Shown here: positions 15,787 through 23,285 of the stretch, one piece after another
Numbering within the stretch: the first letter of the stretch is position 1
Layout: every line of letters begins with the position of its first letter
Origin: an uncultured bacterium
GTDB lineage: Bacteria > Krumholzibacteriota > Krumholzibacteriia > LZORAL124-64-63
Assembly: GCA_937910695.1 (NCBI GenBank)
Contig: CALEMW010000106.1
Coordinates: 1-55,186, forward strand
Length of the DNA: 55,186 nt
Reading direction: 5' to 3'
Translations under genes and position numbers: made by a program
The notes under the pieces: generated by a model
The model's database searches: none
The model's input: the letters and a program-made list of their open reading frames with translations, nothing else
Told to the model about the DNA's origin: nothing

Positions 15787-18219
15787 TCAGACGAGGGCTC
15801 CGGTTACCTTTTCGACGATACGCGACAGGTCCCGCCGTCTGTAGGGCTTCTGGATGAACGGCACGTCCATGCCGATGCGGCTGGCGATCTCGCTGACGTG
15901 GTATCCACTGGACAGAATCACCGGTAGTTCGGGGTGCAGGCGCTGGATGCGTTCACGTGCTTCGATGCCCCCCATGCGCGGCATCGTGACGTCGAGGATC
16001 ACACAGGTCAGGTTGGCTCCGTTCTTTTCGATGATCTGGACGGCCGCCAGGCCATCCTCTGCTGTTAAGACGTCCCACCCCAGACTGATCAGCAATCTCG
16101 CGCCCAAACGCAGAACGGATTCCTCATCGTCCACCAGCAGGATCGAACCGCCCGAAGGTGCCGACACAATCTCGGAACATTCGACCGCAGCCTTCGACTT
16201 GTCCTCGACACAATCGCAAGGCAGGCACAGGCCGATCTTCGTTCCTCGTCCTGGCTCGCTCTCGATGGTGATGTTTCCGCCGTGAGATTTGATGATGCCG
16301 ACAACGGCAGCCATACCCAGGCCTCTTCCGTCGTTTTTGGTGGAGAAGAACGGTTCGAAGATTCGTTCGCGGATGGCTTCATCCATGCCGCAGCCGGTGT
16401 CGGCGATTTCCAGATTCAAACATGAGTCCGTGCAACTCTTGCATGGATCGCCGTGCAGACCCCGACCCGCACAGTTCTGGTTCTTCAACAGCGAAGTCCG
16501 GACTTCGATGGATCCATCCCGGTCACCGATGGACTCGGCGGCGTTGGTGATCAGGTTCATGACGACCTGGCGGATTTGGGAGACATCGGCCCGGACTCCG
16601 GGTAGGGACGAGTCGAGATCGAAGCGTAGATCGATTTTCTTGGAGATGCCCACCGACAGCATGCGGGAAATGGCTTGGATCTCTGAAGCGAGGTCCACAT
16701 TGCTGACCTGGAATCGTCCCTTGCCTGAGTAGGCGAGCATCTGGTTGCAAAGGTCGGCGGCACGTGCCGCAGCGCTCTCGATTTCCTTGATCTGTTCGTG
16801 CACAGGGGAGTTGTCCTCAAGATCTAGGCGTGCGAGCTCGGCGTTGCCCAGGATCGCCATGAGGATGTTGTTGAAATCGTGGGCGATGCCTCCGGCCAGC
16901 ATGCCCAGGCTCTCCATTTTTTGTGCCTGTTGGACCTGGGCTTCCAGGATGCGTGCTTCAGCTCTGGCTTCTTTGCGGGTCGTGATGTCCAGATGGGTGC
17001 CTGTCATCCTGAGAGCGGCGCCGCGATCGTCGCGTGACGTCACGCAACCCCTGCCAAGGACCCAAACCCATCTGCCGTCGGCATGGCGGAGGCGATGCTC
17101 CGCTTCGTAGATGTTGGTGTTGCCCCTGAGGTGGGCCTGCAGAGCGGCCATTACCATTTCCTGATCTTCCGGGTGGATGCGACTTTCCCAAGCCGAGACA
17201 TGATTGTCGACATGTTCGATGTCCAAGCCGAGCATCTGGCACCAGCGCTCGTTGAACACTCCGCGACCTGAGGGAAGATCCCAGTCCCACATGCCCAGAT
17301 CGGCCCCCTCTAGGGCGAGTTCCATGCGCTCTTCGCTGTCGCGCAACATCTGGGAGATGATCTCGCGATCGGTGACGTCGACCATGATGCCGTGGTAGTG
17401 GGTGGCGAGGCCGACGTCGTCGCGGATGATGACAAGCCAGGTGTCGACCCAACGGTCGCGACCGACGTCGTCGATCATCCGGTAGCTCAGCAGGAAATGG
17501 CCCTTGTCCCCAGCGGTATGTTGTTCGATCTCTGCGTTGATGCGGGGAAGGTCGTCTGGGTGGATGAGGGCCGGAAATAAGATGCTGCCGTCGAGGAAGT
17601 CCTCTGGCTCGAACCCCAGCTGACGAACGTTTTCGCTGATGTATTCGACGGTCCAATCGGCGTCGGCCTGCAACTTGAACACGATGTTCGGACTACTCTC
17701 GATGATCTGATGGACCTGGCGGGATTCGTCGCGGGCTTTTCGCTGTTCGGTGACGTCGTGCATGGAGACCACGGCACCGAGTTTCCTGCCGTCGGGACCG
17801 ATCATCGCGCGGCCGCTGGCCAGGATCGCCAGGGGCTCACGTCCCGCCGGTGCGATGACCATTTCACTGTCCAGGACCATCTCGCCCATGAGGGCCCGGT
17901 AGAGCGGGATCTCGTCCATGGCCATGGGCGTTTTGCCGTCGAAGTGATAGAGGTCATACTGCTCGGCCCAGCTCTCGCTGTCGATGGCATGCTGGGGGAG
18001 TCCGTGCATCTCGCAGGAGGTGTTGTTGAACAGGGCAAGCTTGCCTTCGGCATCGCAGGCGACGATGCCATCGCTGATGCTATCGAGGACCGTCGATAGG
18101 AAGGCCCGGTCAGCCTCGATTTCTGCTTCCAGACCCTCATGGCGCCGGTATGCACGGCGTGAGATGAGGAGGCAGGCGCAGACGCCTATGACCATCAGGG
18201 CAAGGTGTCCAAGATCCAT
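15787..18219 (-). CDS. PAS-domain hybrid sensor histidine kinase with a Cys cluster in the ATPase domain
   Basis: The 810-residue protein has one N-terminal membrane helix (about 6-19), three PAS domains (about 40-160, 170-290 and 300-420), a HisKA domain with phospho-accepting His447 in GGIAHDFNNIL, a HATPase domain (N-box around Asn559, DTGCGMD at 607-613, GRGLGMA) and a C-terminal receiver with Asp743 (ILDVTMP). It should sense a cytoplasmic signal through PAS and relay phosphate His to Asp. Oddly, the segment between N-box and G1-box holds Cys583, Cys593, Cys596 and Cys600 (C-x9-C-x2-C-x3-C), and LCLPCDC follows at about 664-670, which could bind a metal or sense redox. GGAG lies 8 nt before the ATG. 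The response regulator gene just upstream is its likely partner. Confidence 0.92.
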   Translation of the reverse strand: MDLGHLALMVIGVCACLLISRRAYRRHEGLEAEIEADRAFLSTVLDSISDGIVACDAEGKLALFNNTSCEMHGLPQHAIDSESWAEQYDLYHFDGKTPMAMDEIPLYRALMGEMVLDSEMVIAPAGREPLAILASGRAMIGPDGRKLGAVVSMHDVTEQRKARDESRQVHQIIESSPNIVFKLQADADWTVEYISENVRQLGFEPEDFLDGSILFPALIHPDDLPRINAEIEQHTAGDKGHFLLSYRMIDDVGRDRWVDTWLVIIRDDVGLATHYHGIMVDVTDREIISQMLRDSEERMELALEGADLGMWDWDLPSGRGVFNERWCQMLGLDIEHVDNHVSAWESRIHPEDQEMVMAALQAHLRGNTNIYEAEHRLRHADGRWVWVLGRGCVTSRDDRGAALRMTGTHLDITTRKEARAEARILEAQVQQAQKMESLGMLAGGIAHDFNNILMAILGNAELARLDLEDNSPVHEQIKEIESAAARAADLCNQMLAYSGKGRFQVSNVDLASEIQAISRMLSVGISKKIDLRFDLDSSLPGVRADVSQIRQVVMNLITNAAESIGDRDGSIEVRTSLLKNQNCAGRGLHGDPCKSCTDSCLNLEIADTGCGMDEAIRERIFEPFFSTKNDGRGLGMAAVVGIIKSHGGNITIESEPGRGTKIGLCLPCDCVEDKSKAAVECSEIVSAPSGGSILLVDDEESVLRLGARLLISLGWDVLTAEDGLAAVQIIEKNGANLTCVILDVTMPRMGGIEARERIQRLHPELPVILSSGYHVSEIASRIGMDVPFIQKPYRRRDLSRIVEKVTGALV

Positions 18220-18235
18220 GAACGGTCTCCGGTCG

Positions 18236-18616
18236 TCAGATCGAGACAGACTCGCCGATCAGTTTCTCCACAGCATCGAGAAGATCCGAACGGTCGAAGG
18301 GCTTCTGCAGGGACATGGCGGCGCCCTGGCTCCGAGCCGACTCCAAATACAGGTCGGCGGGGATATGCCCTCCACCCGAGATCGCAATGAACTTCAGGCC
18401 GGGGAACTCTTTGTCCAGGTCGGCGATGAGTTCGATGCCGTTCTTCTCCGGCAACAGGATGTCCGTAATCACGAGATTGAAGACGTGCTCGTGGACGGCC
18501 TTCATGGCCTCTTTGGCGTCGCCTACGGCGATGACGTCGTAGCCGTCGTGCTGGAGATACCGAGAGATCACGTTCCGGATCTGCTCTTCATCATCGATCA
18601 CCAGGATCTTCTTCAT
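18236..18616 (-). CDS. Single-domain response regulator (CheY-like)
   Basis: The 126-residue protein is a lone receiver domain with the acidic pair in VIDDEE, the phospho-acceptor Asp52 in NLVITDILLPEKNG, Ser in FIAISGGG and Lys in LQKPFDRSDLL. It has no output domain, so it acts by protein contact or as a phosphorelay shuttle. It is transcribed 16 bp ahead of the hybrid kinase at 15787-18219 on the same strand, so they probably form one phosphorelay. The upstream 209-bp region is shared with the divergent MBL-fold gene and must hold the promoters of both. Confidence 0.92.
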   Translation of the reverse strand: MKKILVIDDEEQIRNVISRYLQHDGYDVIAVGDAKEAMKAVHEHVFNLVITDILLPEKNGIELIADLDKEFPGLKFIAISGGGHIPADLYLESARSQGAAMSLQKPFDRSDLLDAVEKLIGESVSI

Positions 18617-18825
18617 GGGTTTTCCTCATTAGATTATCGGGTCCCAATGAATTGCCAGATTGGGCATTTCTGGTCCGCTCTGAATCTGAATCGACGGTTT
18701 TATGTCTCGCTTGAGCAGAATCTGTGTCGGGTTGTGATGTTATCATTCAATCATTACGTTGGTCCGGCCGGCGGGCAGGTGTCCGTGCCCGATTTCTGAC
18801 TCCATCTCCCCTGAGGATTTCTTCT

Positions 18826-19740
18826 ATGTCTGCAGTTTCAAATCCTGTTCTGATCGATCTCGACCAGCCGCGGCCAGGGTATCACCACTTCATATCGTGC
18901 TGGTTGCATCGCGTCGGGATGGCGACACTGGTTGTCGATCCCGGTCCAGCTTCGACGGTCGATCAACTCGTCGAGGAACTGCGATGTCATGGTGTGGACC
19001 GTCTCGATTGGATTCTGTTGACCCACATCCATCTCGATCATGGCGGGGGTACGGGCCAGCTCTGCCGGGCTTTTCCGGAAGCAAGGGTCGTGTGCTACGA
19101 ACCCGCGGCAAAGCACCTGATCCAACCGGATCGGTTGTGGGAGGGATCGCTGCAAGTACTCGGGGATAAGGCCCTCCTGTTCGGAAAGCCGATGTCGGTG
19201 TCGGCGGAGCGGTTCGCCGCCCCGACCGAGCTGATCGAGCTGGGCATCGAAACAATTCCAACCCCGGGTCATGCTCCCCATCACCAGTGCTATATCCACG
19301 GCGACCTGCTTTTTGCTGGGGAGGCTGCGGGTATGACCTGTCCGGGCACAGCGTCGTTCTACATGCGGCCGGCTACGCCTCCGCGCTTCTTTCTCGACGT
19401 AGCGACGGCGTCGATAGATCGACTCCTGGCGAGGGCTGTTGATCTGAAACGGGCGGCCTATGCCCACTATGGGTTGTACGAAGACGTACCTGAACTGCTG
19501 GCGGCGGCCAGGGCCCAGATGATTTCGTGGGTCGAGGTGATCGACGGACTGACGGCTCCCGGCCGACGCAGCTGGTCGGTCGATCTCCAGCAGCGGACTG
19601 TGGCGCGGTTGCTGGAGATCGATCCGTTGTTCGCCCCCTTCAAGGATCTGAACGACGATCTCCGCTCCCGGGAGCTCGACTTTTTCCGCAACACCCTCGA
19701 AGGCATGCTGGGTTGGCTCGATTACAGGGATCGATGCTGA
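18826..19740 (+). CDS. MBL-fold metallohydrolase
   Basis: The ATG at 18826 follows TGAGGA and gives 304 residues; the open frame from 18724 is an extension. The metal-binding signature is THIHLDHGGG (about residue 66-75), followed by the distant His in TPGHAPHHQCYIHG and an Asp/Glu in LLFAGEAAG, as in the glyoxalase-II/ribonuclease-Z superfamily. The C-terminal 100 residues are helical and bind no obvious motif. The substrate is unknown. It diverges from the receiver/hybrid-kinase pair. A second MBL enzyme at 42059 is only superfamily-related. Confidence 0.85.
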   Translation: MSAVSNPVLIDLDQPRPGYHHFISCWLHRVGMATLVVDPGPASTVDQLVEELRCHGVDRLDWILLTHIHLDHGGGTGQLCRAFPEARVVCYEPAAKHLIQPDRLWEGSLQVLGDKALLFGKPMSVSAERFAAPTELIELGIETIPTPGHAPHHQCYIHGDLLFAGEAAGMTCPGTASFYMRPATPPRFFLDVATASIDRLLARAVDLKRAAYAHYGLYEDVPELLAAARAQMISWVEVIDGLTAPGRRSWSVDLQQRTVARLLEIDPLFAPFKDLNDDLRSRELDFFRNTLEGMLGWLDYRDRC

Positions 19741-19817
19741 AGGTTCAGTGCAACTCGACTTGGGGATGTACGTAGGTGCCGAACGAGCCGGTGGGGTTTC
19801 GCGGGGGGAGACGAATC

Positions 19818-19907
19818 ATGAACTCGGAAAAAGGCGTGACAGGGTGGATACGATCCCGGATCGCCAAGGGTGACGCCGACGATCTGTTCTGTCGGATCAC
19901 CCGCTGA
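19818..19907 (+). CDS. Possible small ORF (29 residues)
   Basis: An ATG at 19818 lies 9-10 nt after a strong purine run (GGGGGGAG) and opens a 29-codon frame ending in TGA at 19905. The peptide, which starts MNSEKGVTGWIRSRIAKGDA, is hydrophilic and matches nothing I know. It lies in the 261-bp gap before mlaE. It could be a leader peptide or chance; only the Shine-Dalgarno-like sequence supports it. Confidence 0.2.
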   Translation: MNSEKGVTGWIRSRIAKGDADDLFCRITR

Positions 19908-19948
19908 AGACACGGTCCGGTACCCGTGACGGGGCCGAGACCTGCAAG

Positions 19949-19983
19949 TCGCCCCGGTCGTTGTGGACACCCGACCGGGGCGA
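19949..19983. promoter_or_regulatory. Perfect inverted repeat around the -35 box of mlaE
   Basis: Arms of 12 bp (19949-19960, TCGCCCCGGTCG, and 19972-19983) close an 11-nt loop that contains the -35 hexamer at 19964-19969. It may be an operator for a dimeric regulator, or a terminator hairpin for the upstream transcript. Confidence 0.5.
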
Positions 19984-19992
19984 GCTTATATT
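19964..19992 (+). promoter_or_regulatory. Sigma-70-type promoter of the mla operon
   Basis: TGGACA (19964-19969, 5/6 match) and TATATT (19987-19992, 5/6 match) are 17 bp apart. Transcription would start near 19999, only 2-3 nt before the mlaE ATG at 20002, so the mRNA would be almost leaderless. Confidence 0.65.
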
Positions 19993-20001
19993 CGGCGCAC
20001 C

Positions 20002-20790
20002 ATGACATCCCTTATTGCAAGCATCGGTCGAGGAGCCCTCGACAATCTGGCCGCCGCAGGGCGCGGCACTGTGTTGCTGTTGGATATCCTGCGCCAGCTG
20101 CCCCACGTCTGGAAGATGCGCAGCGAGATCCTCGAGCAGATGCACATCGTAGCGGTGGGTTCGCTGCCGCTGGTCTTGACGACATCTGTTTTCGTGGGTG
20201 CGGTGACCGCCGTGCAGGCCGTCTATCAGATGCAGGCCTATGTGCCGATGAAGTTCCTCGGTACGATCATCTCCAAATCCGTTTTCATCGAACTCGGGCC
20301 GGTGCTCGTGGCCCTGGTCGTCGGCGGCCGCCTGTGTGCCAACTACGCGGCGGAACTGGGTACGATGAAGGTGACCGAGCAGATCGACGCCCTGGAAATG
20401 CTGGCCATCGATCCCATGCGCTATCTGGCCATGCCGCGCTTCGTGGCCACGTTCCTGATGCTGCCGGTGATCACCGTCTTCGCCGACGGCATCGCCGTGA
20501 TCAGCGGTTACTTCGTGTCGGTGGCCACCATGGATGTGACCGTCAGCACCTTCGTCGAAGGACTGCGCATGTACTTCGACGTGGCCGACGTGGCCAGCGG
20601 TCTGATCAAATCGTTCTTCTTCGGCGCCATCATCGCCTTGAGCGGCCTGTTCTTCGGGCTGGGCACCAAGGGTGGCGCCGAAGGCGTGGGCAACGCCACG
20701 ATGATGGCCGTGGTCGGCAGCTGCCTCAGCGTACTGGTGGCCGATTACTTTCTTGCCATGCTCCTCTTCCAGGTGGTCTTCAACAAATGA
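20002..20790 (+). CDS. mlaE: MlaE-type ABC transporter permease
   Basis: MlaE is the inner-membrane permease of the Mla system, which moves phospholipids between inner and outer membranes. The protein has 262 residues, about five to six hydrophobic helices, and the family motifs VFVGAVTAVQA, FIELGPVLVALVVGGR, AAELGTMKVTEQIDALEMLAIDP and a last helix VLVADYFLAMLLFQV. I chose the ATG at 20002 rather than the GTG at 19963, because the latter lies inside the promoter. No Shine-Dalgarno precedes 20002, in line with a near-leaderless transcript. The stop overlaps the mlaF start (ATGA). Confidence 0.93.
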   Translation: MTSLIASIGRGALDNLAAAGRGTVLLLDILRQLPHVWKMRSEILEQMHIVAVGSLPLVLTTSVFVGAVTAVQAVYQMQAYVPMKFLGTIISKSVFIELGPVLVALVVGGRLCANYAAELGTMKVTEQIDALEMLAIDPMRYLAMPRFVATFLMLPVITVFADGIAVISGYFVSVATMDVTVSTFVEGLRMYFDVADVASGLIKSFFFGAIIALSGLFFGLGTKGGAEGVGNATMMAVVGSCLSVLVADYFLAMLLFQVVFNK

Positions 20791-21599
20791 GCGACCTTCT
20801 GCAGGGACTCCCCATGCCCGACTTCAGCGTCGCCGATCCGTCGTCGCGCGACGGCATCGTGCTCCAGGGCGTGACCAAGTCCTTCCAGGGCCGCAAGATT
20901 CTCGACAATTTCGATTTCACCATCGAGCGCGGAGAAACTGTCGTGATCATCGGGCGCAGCGGTGAAGGCAAGTCGGTCATGCTCAAGCATATCGTACGGT
21001 TGCTGAACCCCGAGGCCGGGAATGTGTGGATCGACGGCGAAGACATCACCCACATGAACACGAAGCGTTTGTTCGAGGTGCGCAAGAGATTCGGGATGCT
21101 GTTCCAGGGCGCGGCCTTGTTCGACTCCATGACGATCTGCGAAAATGTGGGACTAGGCCTGAAAGAGCATTCTGGCCTGTCCGCCGAGGAGATCCGCATT
21201 CGTGCCTGCGAGTGTCTGGCCCAGGTGGGACTCGACAAGGTGGAGGACAAGCTGCCGTCGCAGCTGTCCGGGGGCATGAAGAAGAGGGCCGGGCTGGCCC
21301 GTGCCATCGCCATGCGGCCCGACTACATCCTGTACGACGAGCCGACTACCGGCCTCGATCCCATCACCTCTGACGCCATCAACGATCTGATTCTGCAGCT
21401 TCAGGCCGAGCTGAACGTCACGTCCATCGTCGTGACCCACGACATGGCCAGTGCGTTCAAGATCGCCGACCGCATGGCCATGCTCAGCGGCGGCCGGATC
21501 ATTTACGCCGGGAGCGTCGATCACGTCAAAAAGACGGGTCATCCCGTCGTCCGCCAGTTCATCGAGGGCAGTGCTCAGGGACCGTTGAGCGTCTTCTAG
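20787..21599 (+). CDS. mlaF: MlaF-type ABC transporter ATP-binding protein
   Basis: This is the ATPase subunit that powers the MlaE permease. Motifs in order are Walker A IIGRSGEGKSVMLKH, Q-loop MLFQGAALFDSM, the signature LSGGMKKRAGLARAIAM, Walker B YILYDEPTTGLDP and the switch His in VVTHDM. The signature LSGGMKKR is characteristic of MlaF-like proteins. The frame is open far upstream (from 19926) through mlaE in another phase, but the ATG at 20787, overlapping the mlaE stop, gives the normal 270 residues. Confidence 0.95.
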   Translation: MSDLLQGLPMPDFSVADPSSRDGIVLQGVTKSFQGRKILDNFDFTIERGETVVIIGRSGEGKSVMLKHIVRLLNPEAGNVWIDGEDITHMNTKRLFEVRKRFGMLFQGAALFDSMTICENVGLGLKEHSGLSAEEIRIRACECLAQVGLDKVEDKLPSQLSGGMKKRAGLARAIAMRPDYILYDEPTTGLDPITSDAINDLILQLQAELNVTSIVVTHDMASAFKIADRMAMLSGGRIIYAGSVDHVKKTGHPVVRQFIEGSAQGPLSVF

Positions 21600-21619
21600 G
21601 CGCCACAGGAGGAGTTACC

Positions 21620-22510
21620 ATGAACCGCAAGAAGGAAGTCCAGGTCGGCATCACCGTGATCCTGTCGGTGATCGTGCTGGTCGCTGGACTGATCTGGTTC
21701 AAGCAGGTGCGGCTGTCCGGAACCGTACACCGATACCAGGTGGACTTCCCGTCGGTGGGTGGCCTGCAGGTGCGCGATCGTGTTCAGGTGCAGGGCATCC
21801 GCATGGGGGCGGTCAGCGACTTCGAGATCGTCGACGGTCAGGTGCGCGTGAGTTTCTATGTGAAGGAGACCGAACCCTTGCGTGGAGACGCCGAGATCAA
21901 ACTCACCAGTATGGGGATCGTGGGCGAGATGCTCATCGAGATCATGCAGGGTACCGGGGAGGTCGTGCCGGCGGGCCACCTGTTCCAGGGCACGGTCATG
22001 CAGGACATGAACGCCATGATGAACGAGGGCGCGGCGACACTCGAGGACGCCCGCGAACTGACGAGGGAGCTAACGGCCTTCATGAAGCAGCTCCGCGACG
22101 ACGATCGTCTGGCCCATGTGCTCGACAACACTGCGACGGCCACCGAGACCATCGTGCGCACCACCGAAGAGATCGCCCCCGAACTGCAGGCGCTGGTGGG
22201 CGAGCTGCGGGTCACGACCAGCGCCATCCACGCTTCGGTGGCGGGGCCGGACAGCCTTCTGCTCAACACTCTGGGCGGCGCCCAGGCGGCGATGGCCCGC
22301 GTCGACACGCTGACGCTGCTGCTTACGCGTACGACAGAGACACTCACTTCGATGGTGGTGCGGCTCGAGGCCGGCGAAGGTACGGCCGGCCGCCTGATGA
22401 CCGACGATTCCTTGTATGCTGAGACTGAAGAGACCATTCTTATGGTCCAGGACCTGATCGCGGACATGAAGGCGAGGCCGAAGCGCTACTTCCATGTGAG
22501 CCTGTTCTGA
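21620..22510 (+). CDS. mlaD: MCE-domain lipid-binding protein (MlaD-like)
   Basis: MlaD-like proteins form rings in the periplasm that take lipids from or to MlaE. The protein has 296 residues: a short cytoplasmic start, one membrane anchor (about 9-27, GITVILSVIVLVAGLIWF), an MCE domain (about 35-120) with VGGLQVRDRVQVQGIRMGAVSDFEI and LTSMGIVGEMLIEI, and a long helical C-terminal part (about 130-290) that could form a needle or tunnel-like bundle. It is longer than E. coli MlaD (about 180) and in that respect resembles Mycobacterium-like or chloroplast TGD2-type MCE proteins. GGAGGAG precedes the ATG. No mlaC or mlaB gene is present in the operon. Confidence 0.9.
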   Translation: MNRKKEVQVGITVILSVIVLVAGLIWFKQVRLSGTVHRYQVDFPSVGGLQVRDRVQVQGIRMGAVSDFEIVDGQVRVSFYVKETEPLRGDAEIKLTSMGIVGEMLIEIMQGTGEVVPAGHLFQGTVMQDMNAMMNEGAATLEDARELTRELTAFMKQLRDDDRLAHVLDNTATATETIVRTTEEIAPELQALVGELRVTTSAIHASVAGPDSLLLNTLGGAQAAMARVDTLTLLLTRTTETLTSMVVRLEAGEGTAGRLMTDDSLYAETEETILMVQDLIADMKARPKRYFHVSLF

Positions 22511-22559
22511 CCTCGCGTGAACCCGGACGGCGCCAGACCGCTCTACCGAGGAGATCGAG

Positions 22560-23072
22560 ATGACCGACGTGAAGACGCAGAGCATGATCCAGGCGGTCAA
22601 GGACGCCATCATGACCGAGATCAAAGGGCAGCAGCTCTACAGCCACGCCGCAGCGACGACCGACGACCCTTCGGCCAAGGCCATGTTCACGGCCCTGGCC
22701 AAGGACGAGGACGAACACGTTGCGCTGCTCCATGCCCAATACGAGAGCCTTCTCGACAACGGCAAGATCGACCTTTCGAAGGTCAACCCCGCAGAAGTCG
22801 ATCACGGTGCAGGCCACGTCATTGATGACCAGTTCCGCAAGTCCATCAAGCGCGGCACCTTCGAGATGGCCGTCATCGGCATCGGCTGCGACCTGGAGAA
22901 CAAGGCCATCACCTACTACCAGACCGAGGCCGGAAAGACCGACGATGCGGATCTGAAGCAGCTGTTCACCTGGCTGGCGGAATGGGAAGTGGGGCATCTG
23001 GAGCAGCTGGTCGAGCTGGAGAAGTTGCTGCAGGACGAATATTGGGCGGATCAGGGGTTCTCGCCCATGTAA
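22560..23072 (+). CDS. Rubrerythrin/ferritin-like diiron protein
   Basis: The 170-residue four-helix protein carries two ferritin-like metal-binding repeats: Glu20 and the ExxH-type pair Glu50/His53 in KDEDEHVALLHA, then Glu113 in DLENKAITYY and Glu143/His146 in EWEVGHLEQL. This is the pattern of the rubrerythrin-like family that uses a diiron site for peroxide or ferric chemistry. There is no C-terminal rubredoxin domain, so an external electron donor would be needed. GAGGAGATCGAG precedes the ATG. It follows mlaD by 49 bp on the same strand and is followed by a strong hairpin. Confidence 0.85.
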   Translation: MTDVKTQSMIQAVKDAIMTEIKGQQLYSHAAATTDDPSAKAMFTALAKDEDEHVALLHAQYESLLDNGKIDLSKVNPAEVDHGAGHVIDDQFRKSIKRGTFEMAVIGIGCDLENKAITYYQTEAGKTDDADLKQLFTWLAEWEVGHLEQLVELEKLLQDEYWADQGFSPM

Positions 23073-23102
23073 GAGGCTTGTGAGATAATGACCTGCGAGG
23101 AA

Positions 23103-23135
23103 CGTCGGGCCGGCACATCGAGTGCCGGCCCGACG
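23103..23135 (+). terminator. Long hairpin after the rubrerythrin gene, shared with 28274-28302
   Basis: Perfect 14-bp arms (23103-23116 and 23122-23135) enclose the loop ATCGA. The inner 25 nt (23107-23131) are identical to the hairpin at 28278-28302 region, 5 kb away. It has no T-tail. Confidence 0.65.
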
Positions 23136-23285
23136 CGCGTTTCCGGGCGCTCCGCTGTCCTGGCTTTGAACCCCTGCAATACGTCCTCGAGGACATGATC
23201 TGCCGATCCGAGGTTTTTCATGCACGATAAAACAAGATCGATTAAGATATGAACGCGATTTCATCCGATTTCTGAAGCCGATCAT

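Noticed and set aside
19926..20786. N-terminal extension of mlaF
   Set aside because: It runs through mlaE in another phase; the ATG at 20787 gives the family length.
22116..22313. Small Arg/Pro-rich frames inside mlaD and similar genes
   Set aside because: They are off-frame GC artefacts without a Shine-Dalgarno or conserved features.
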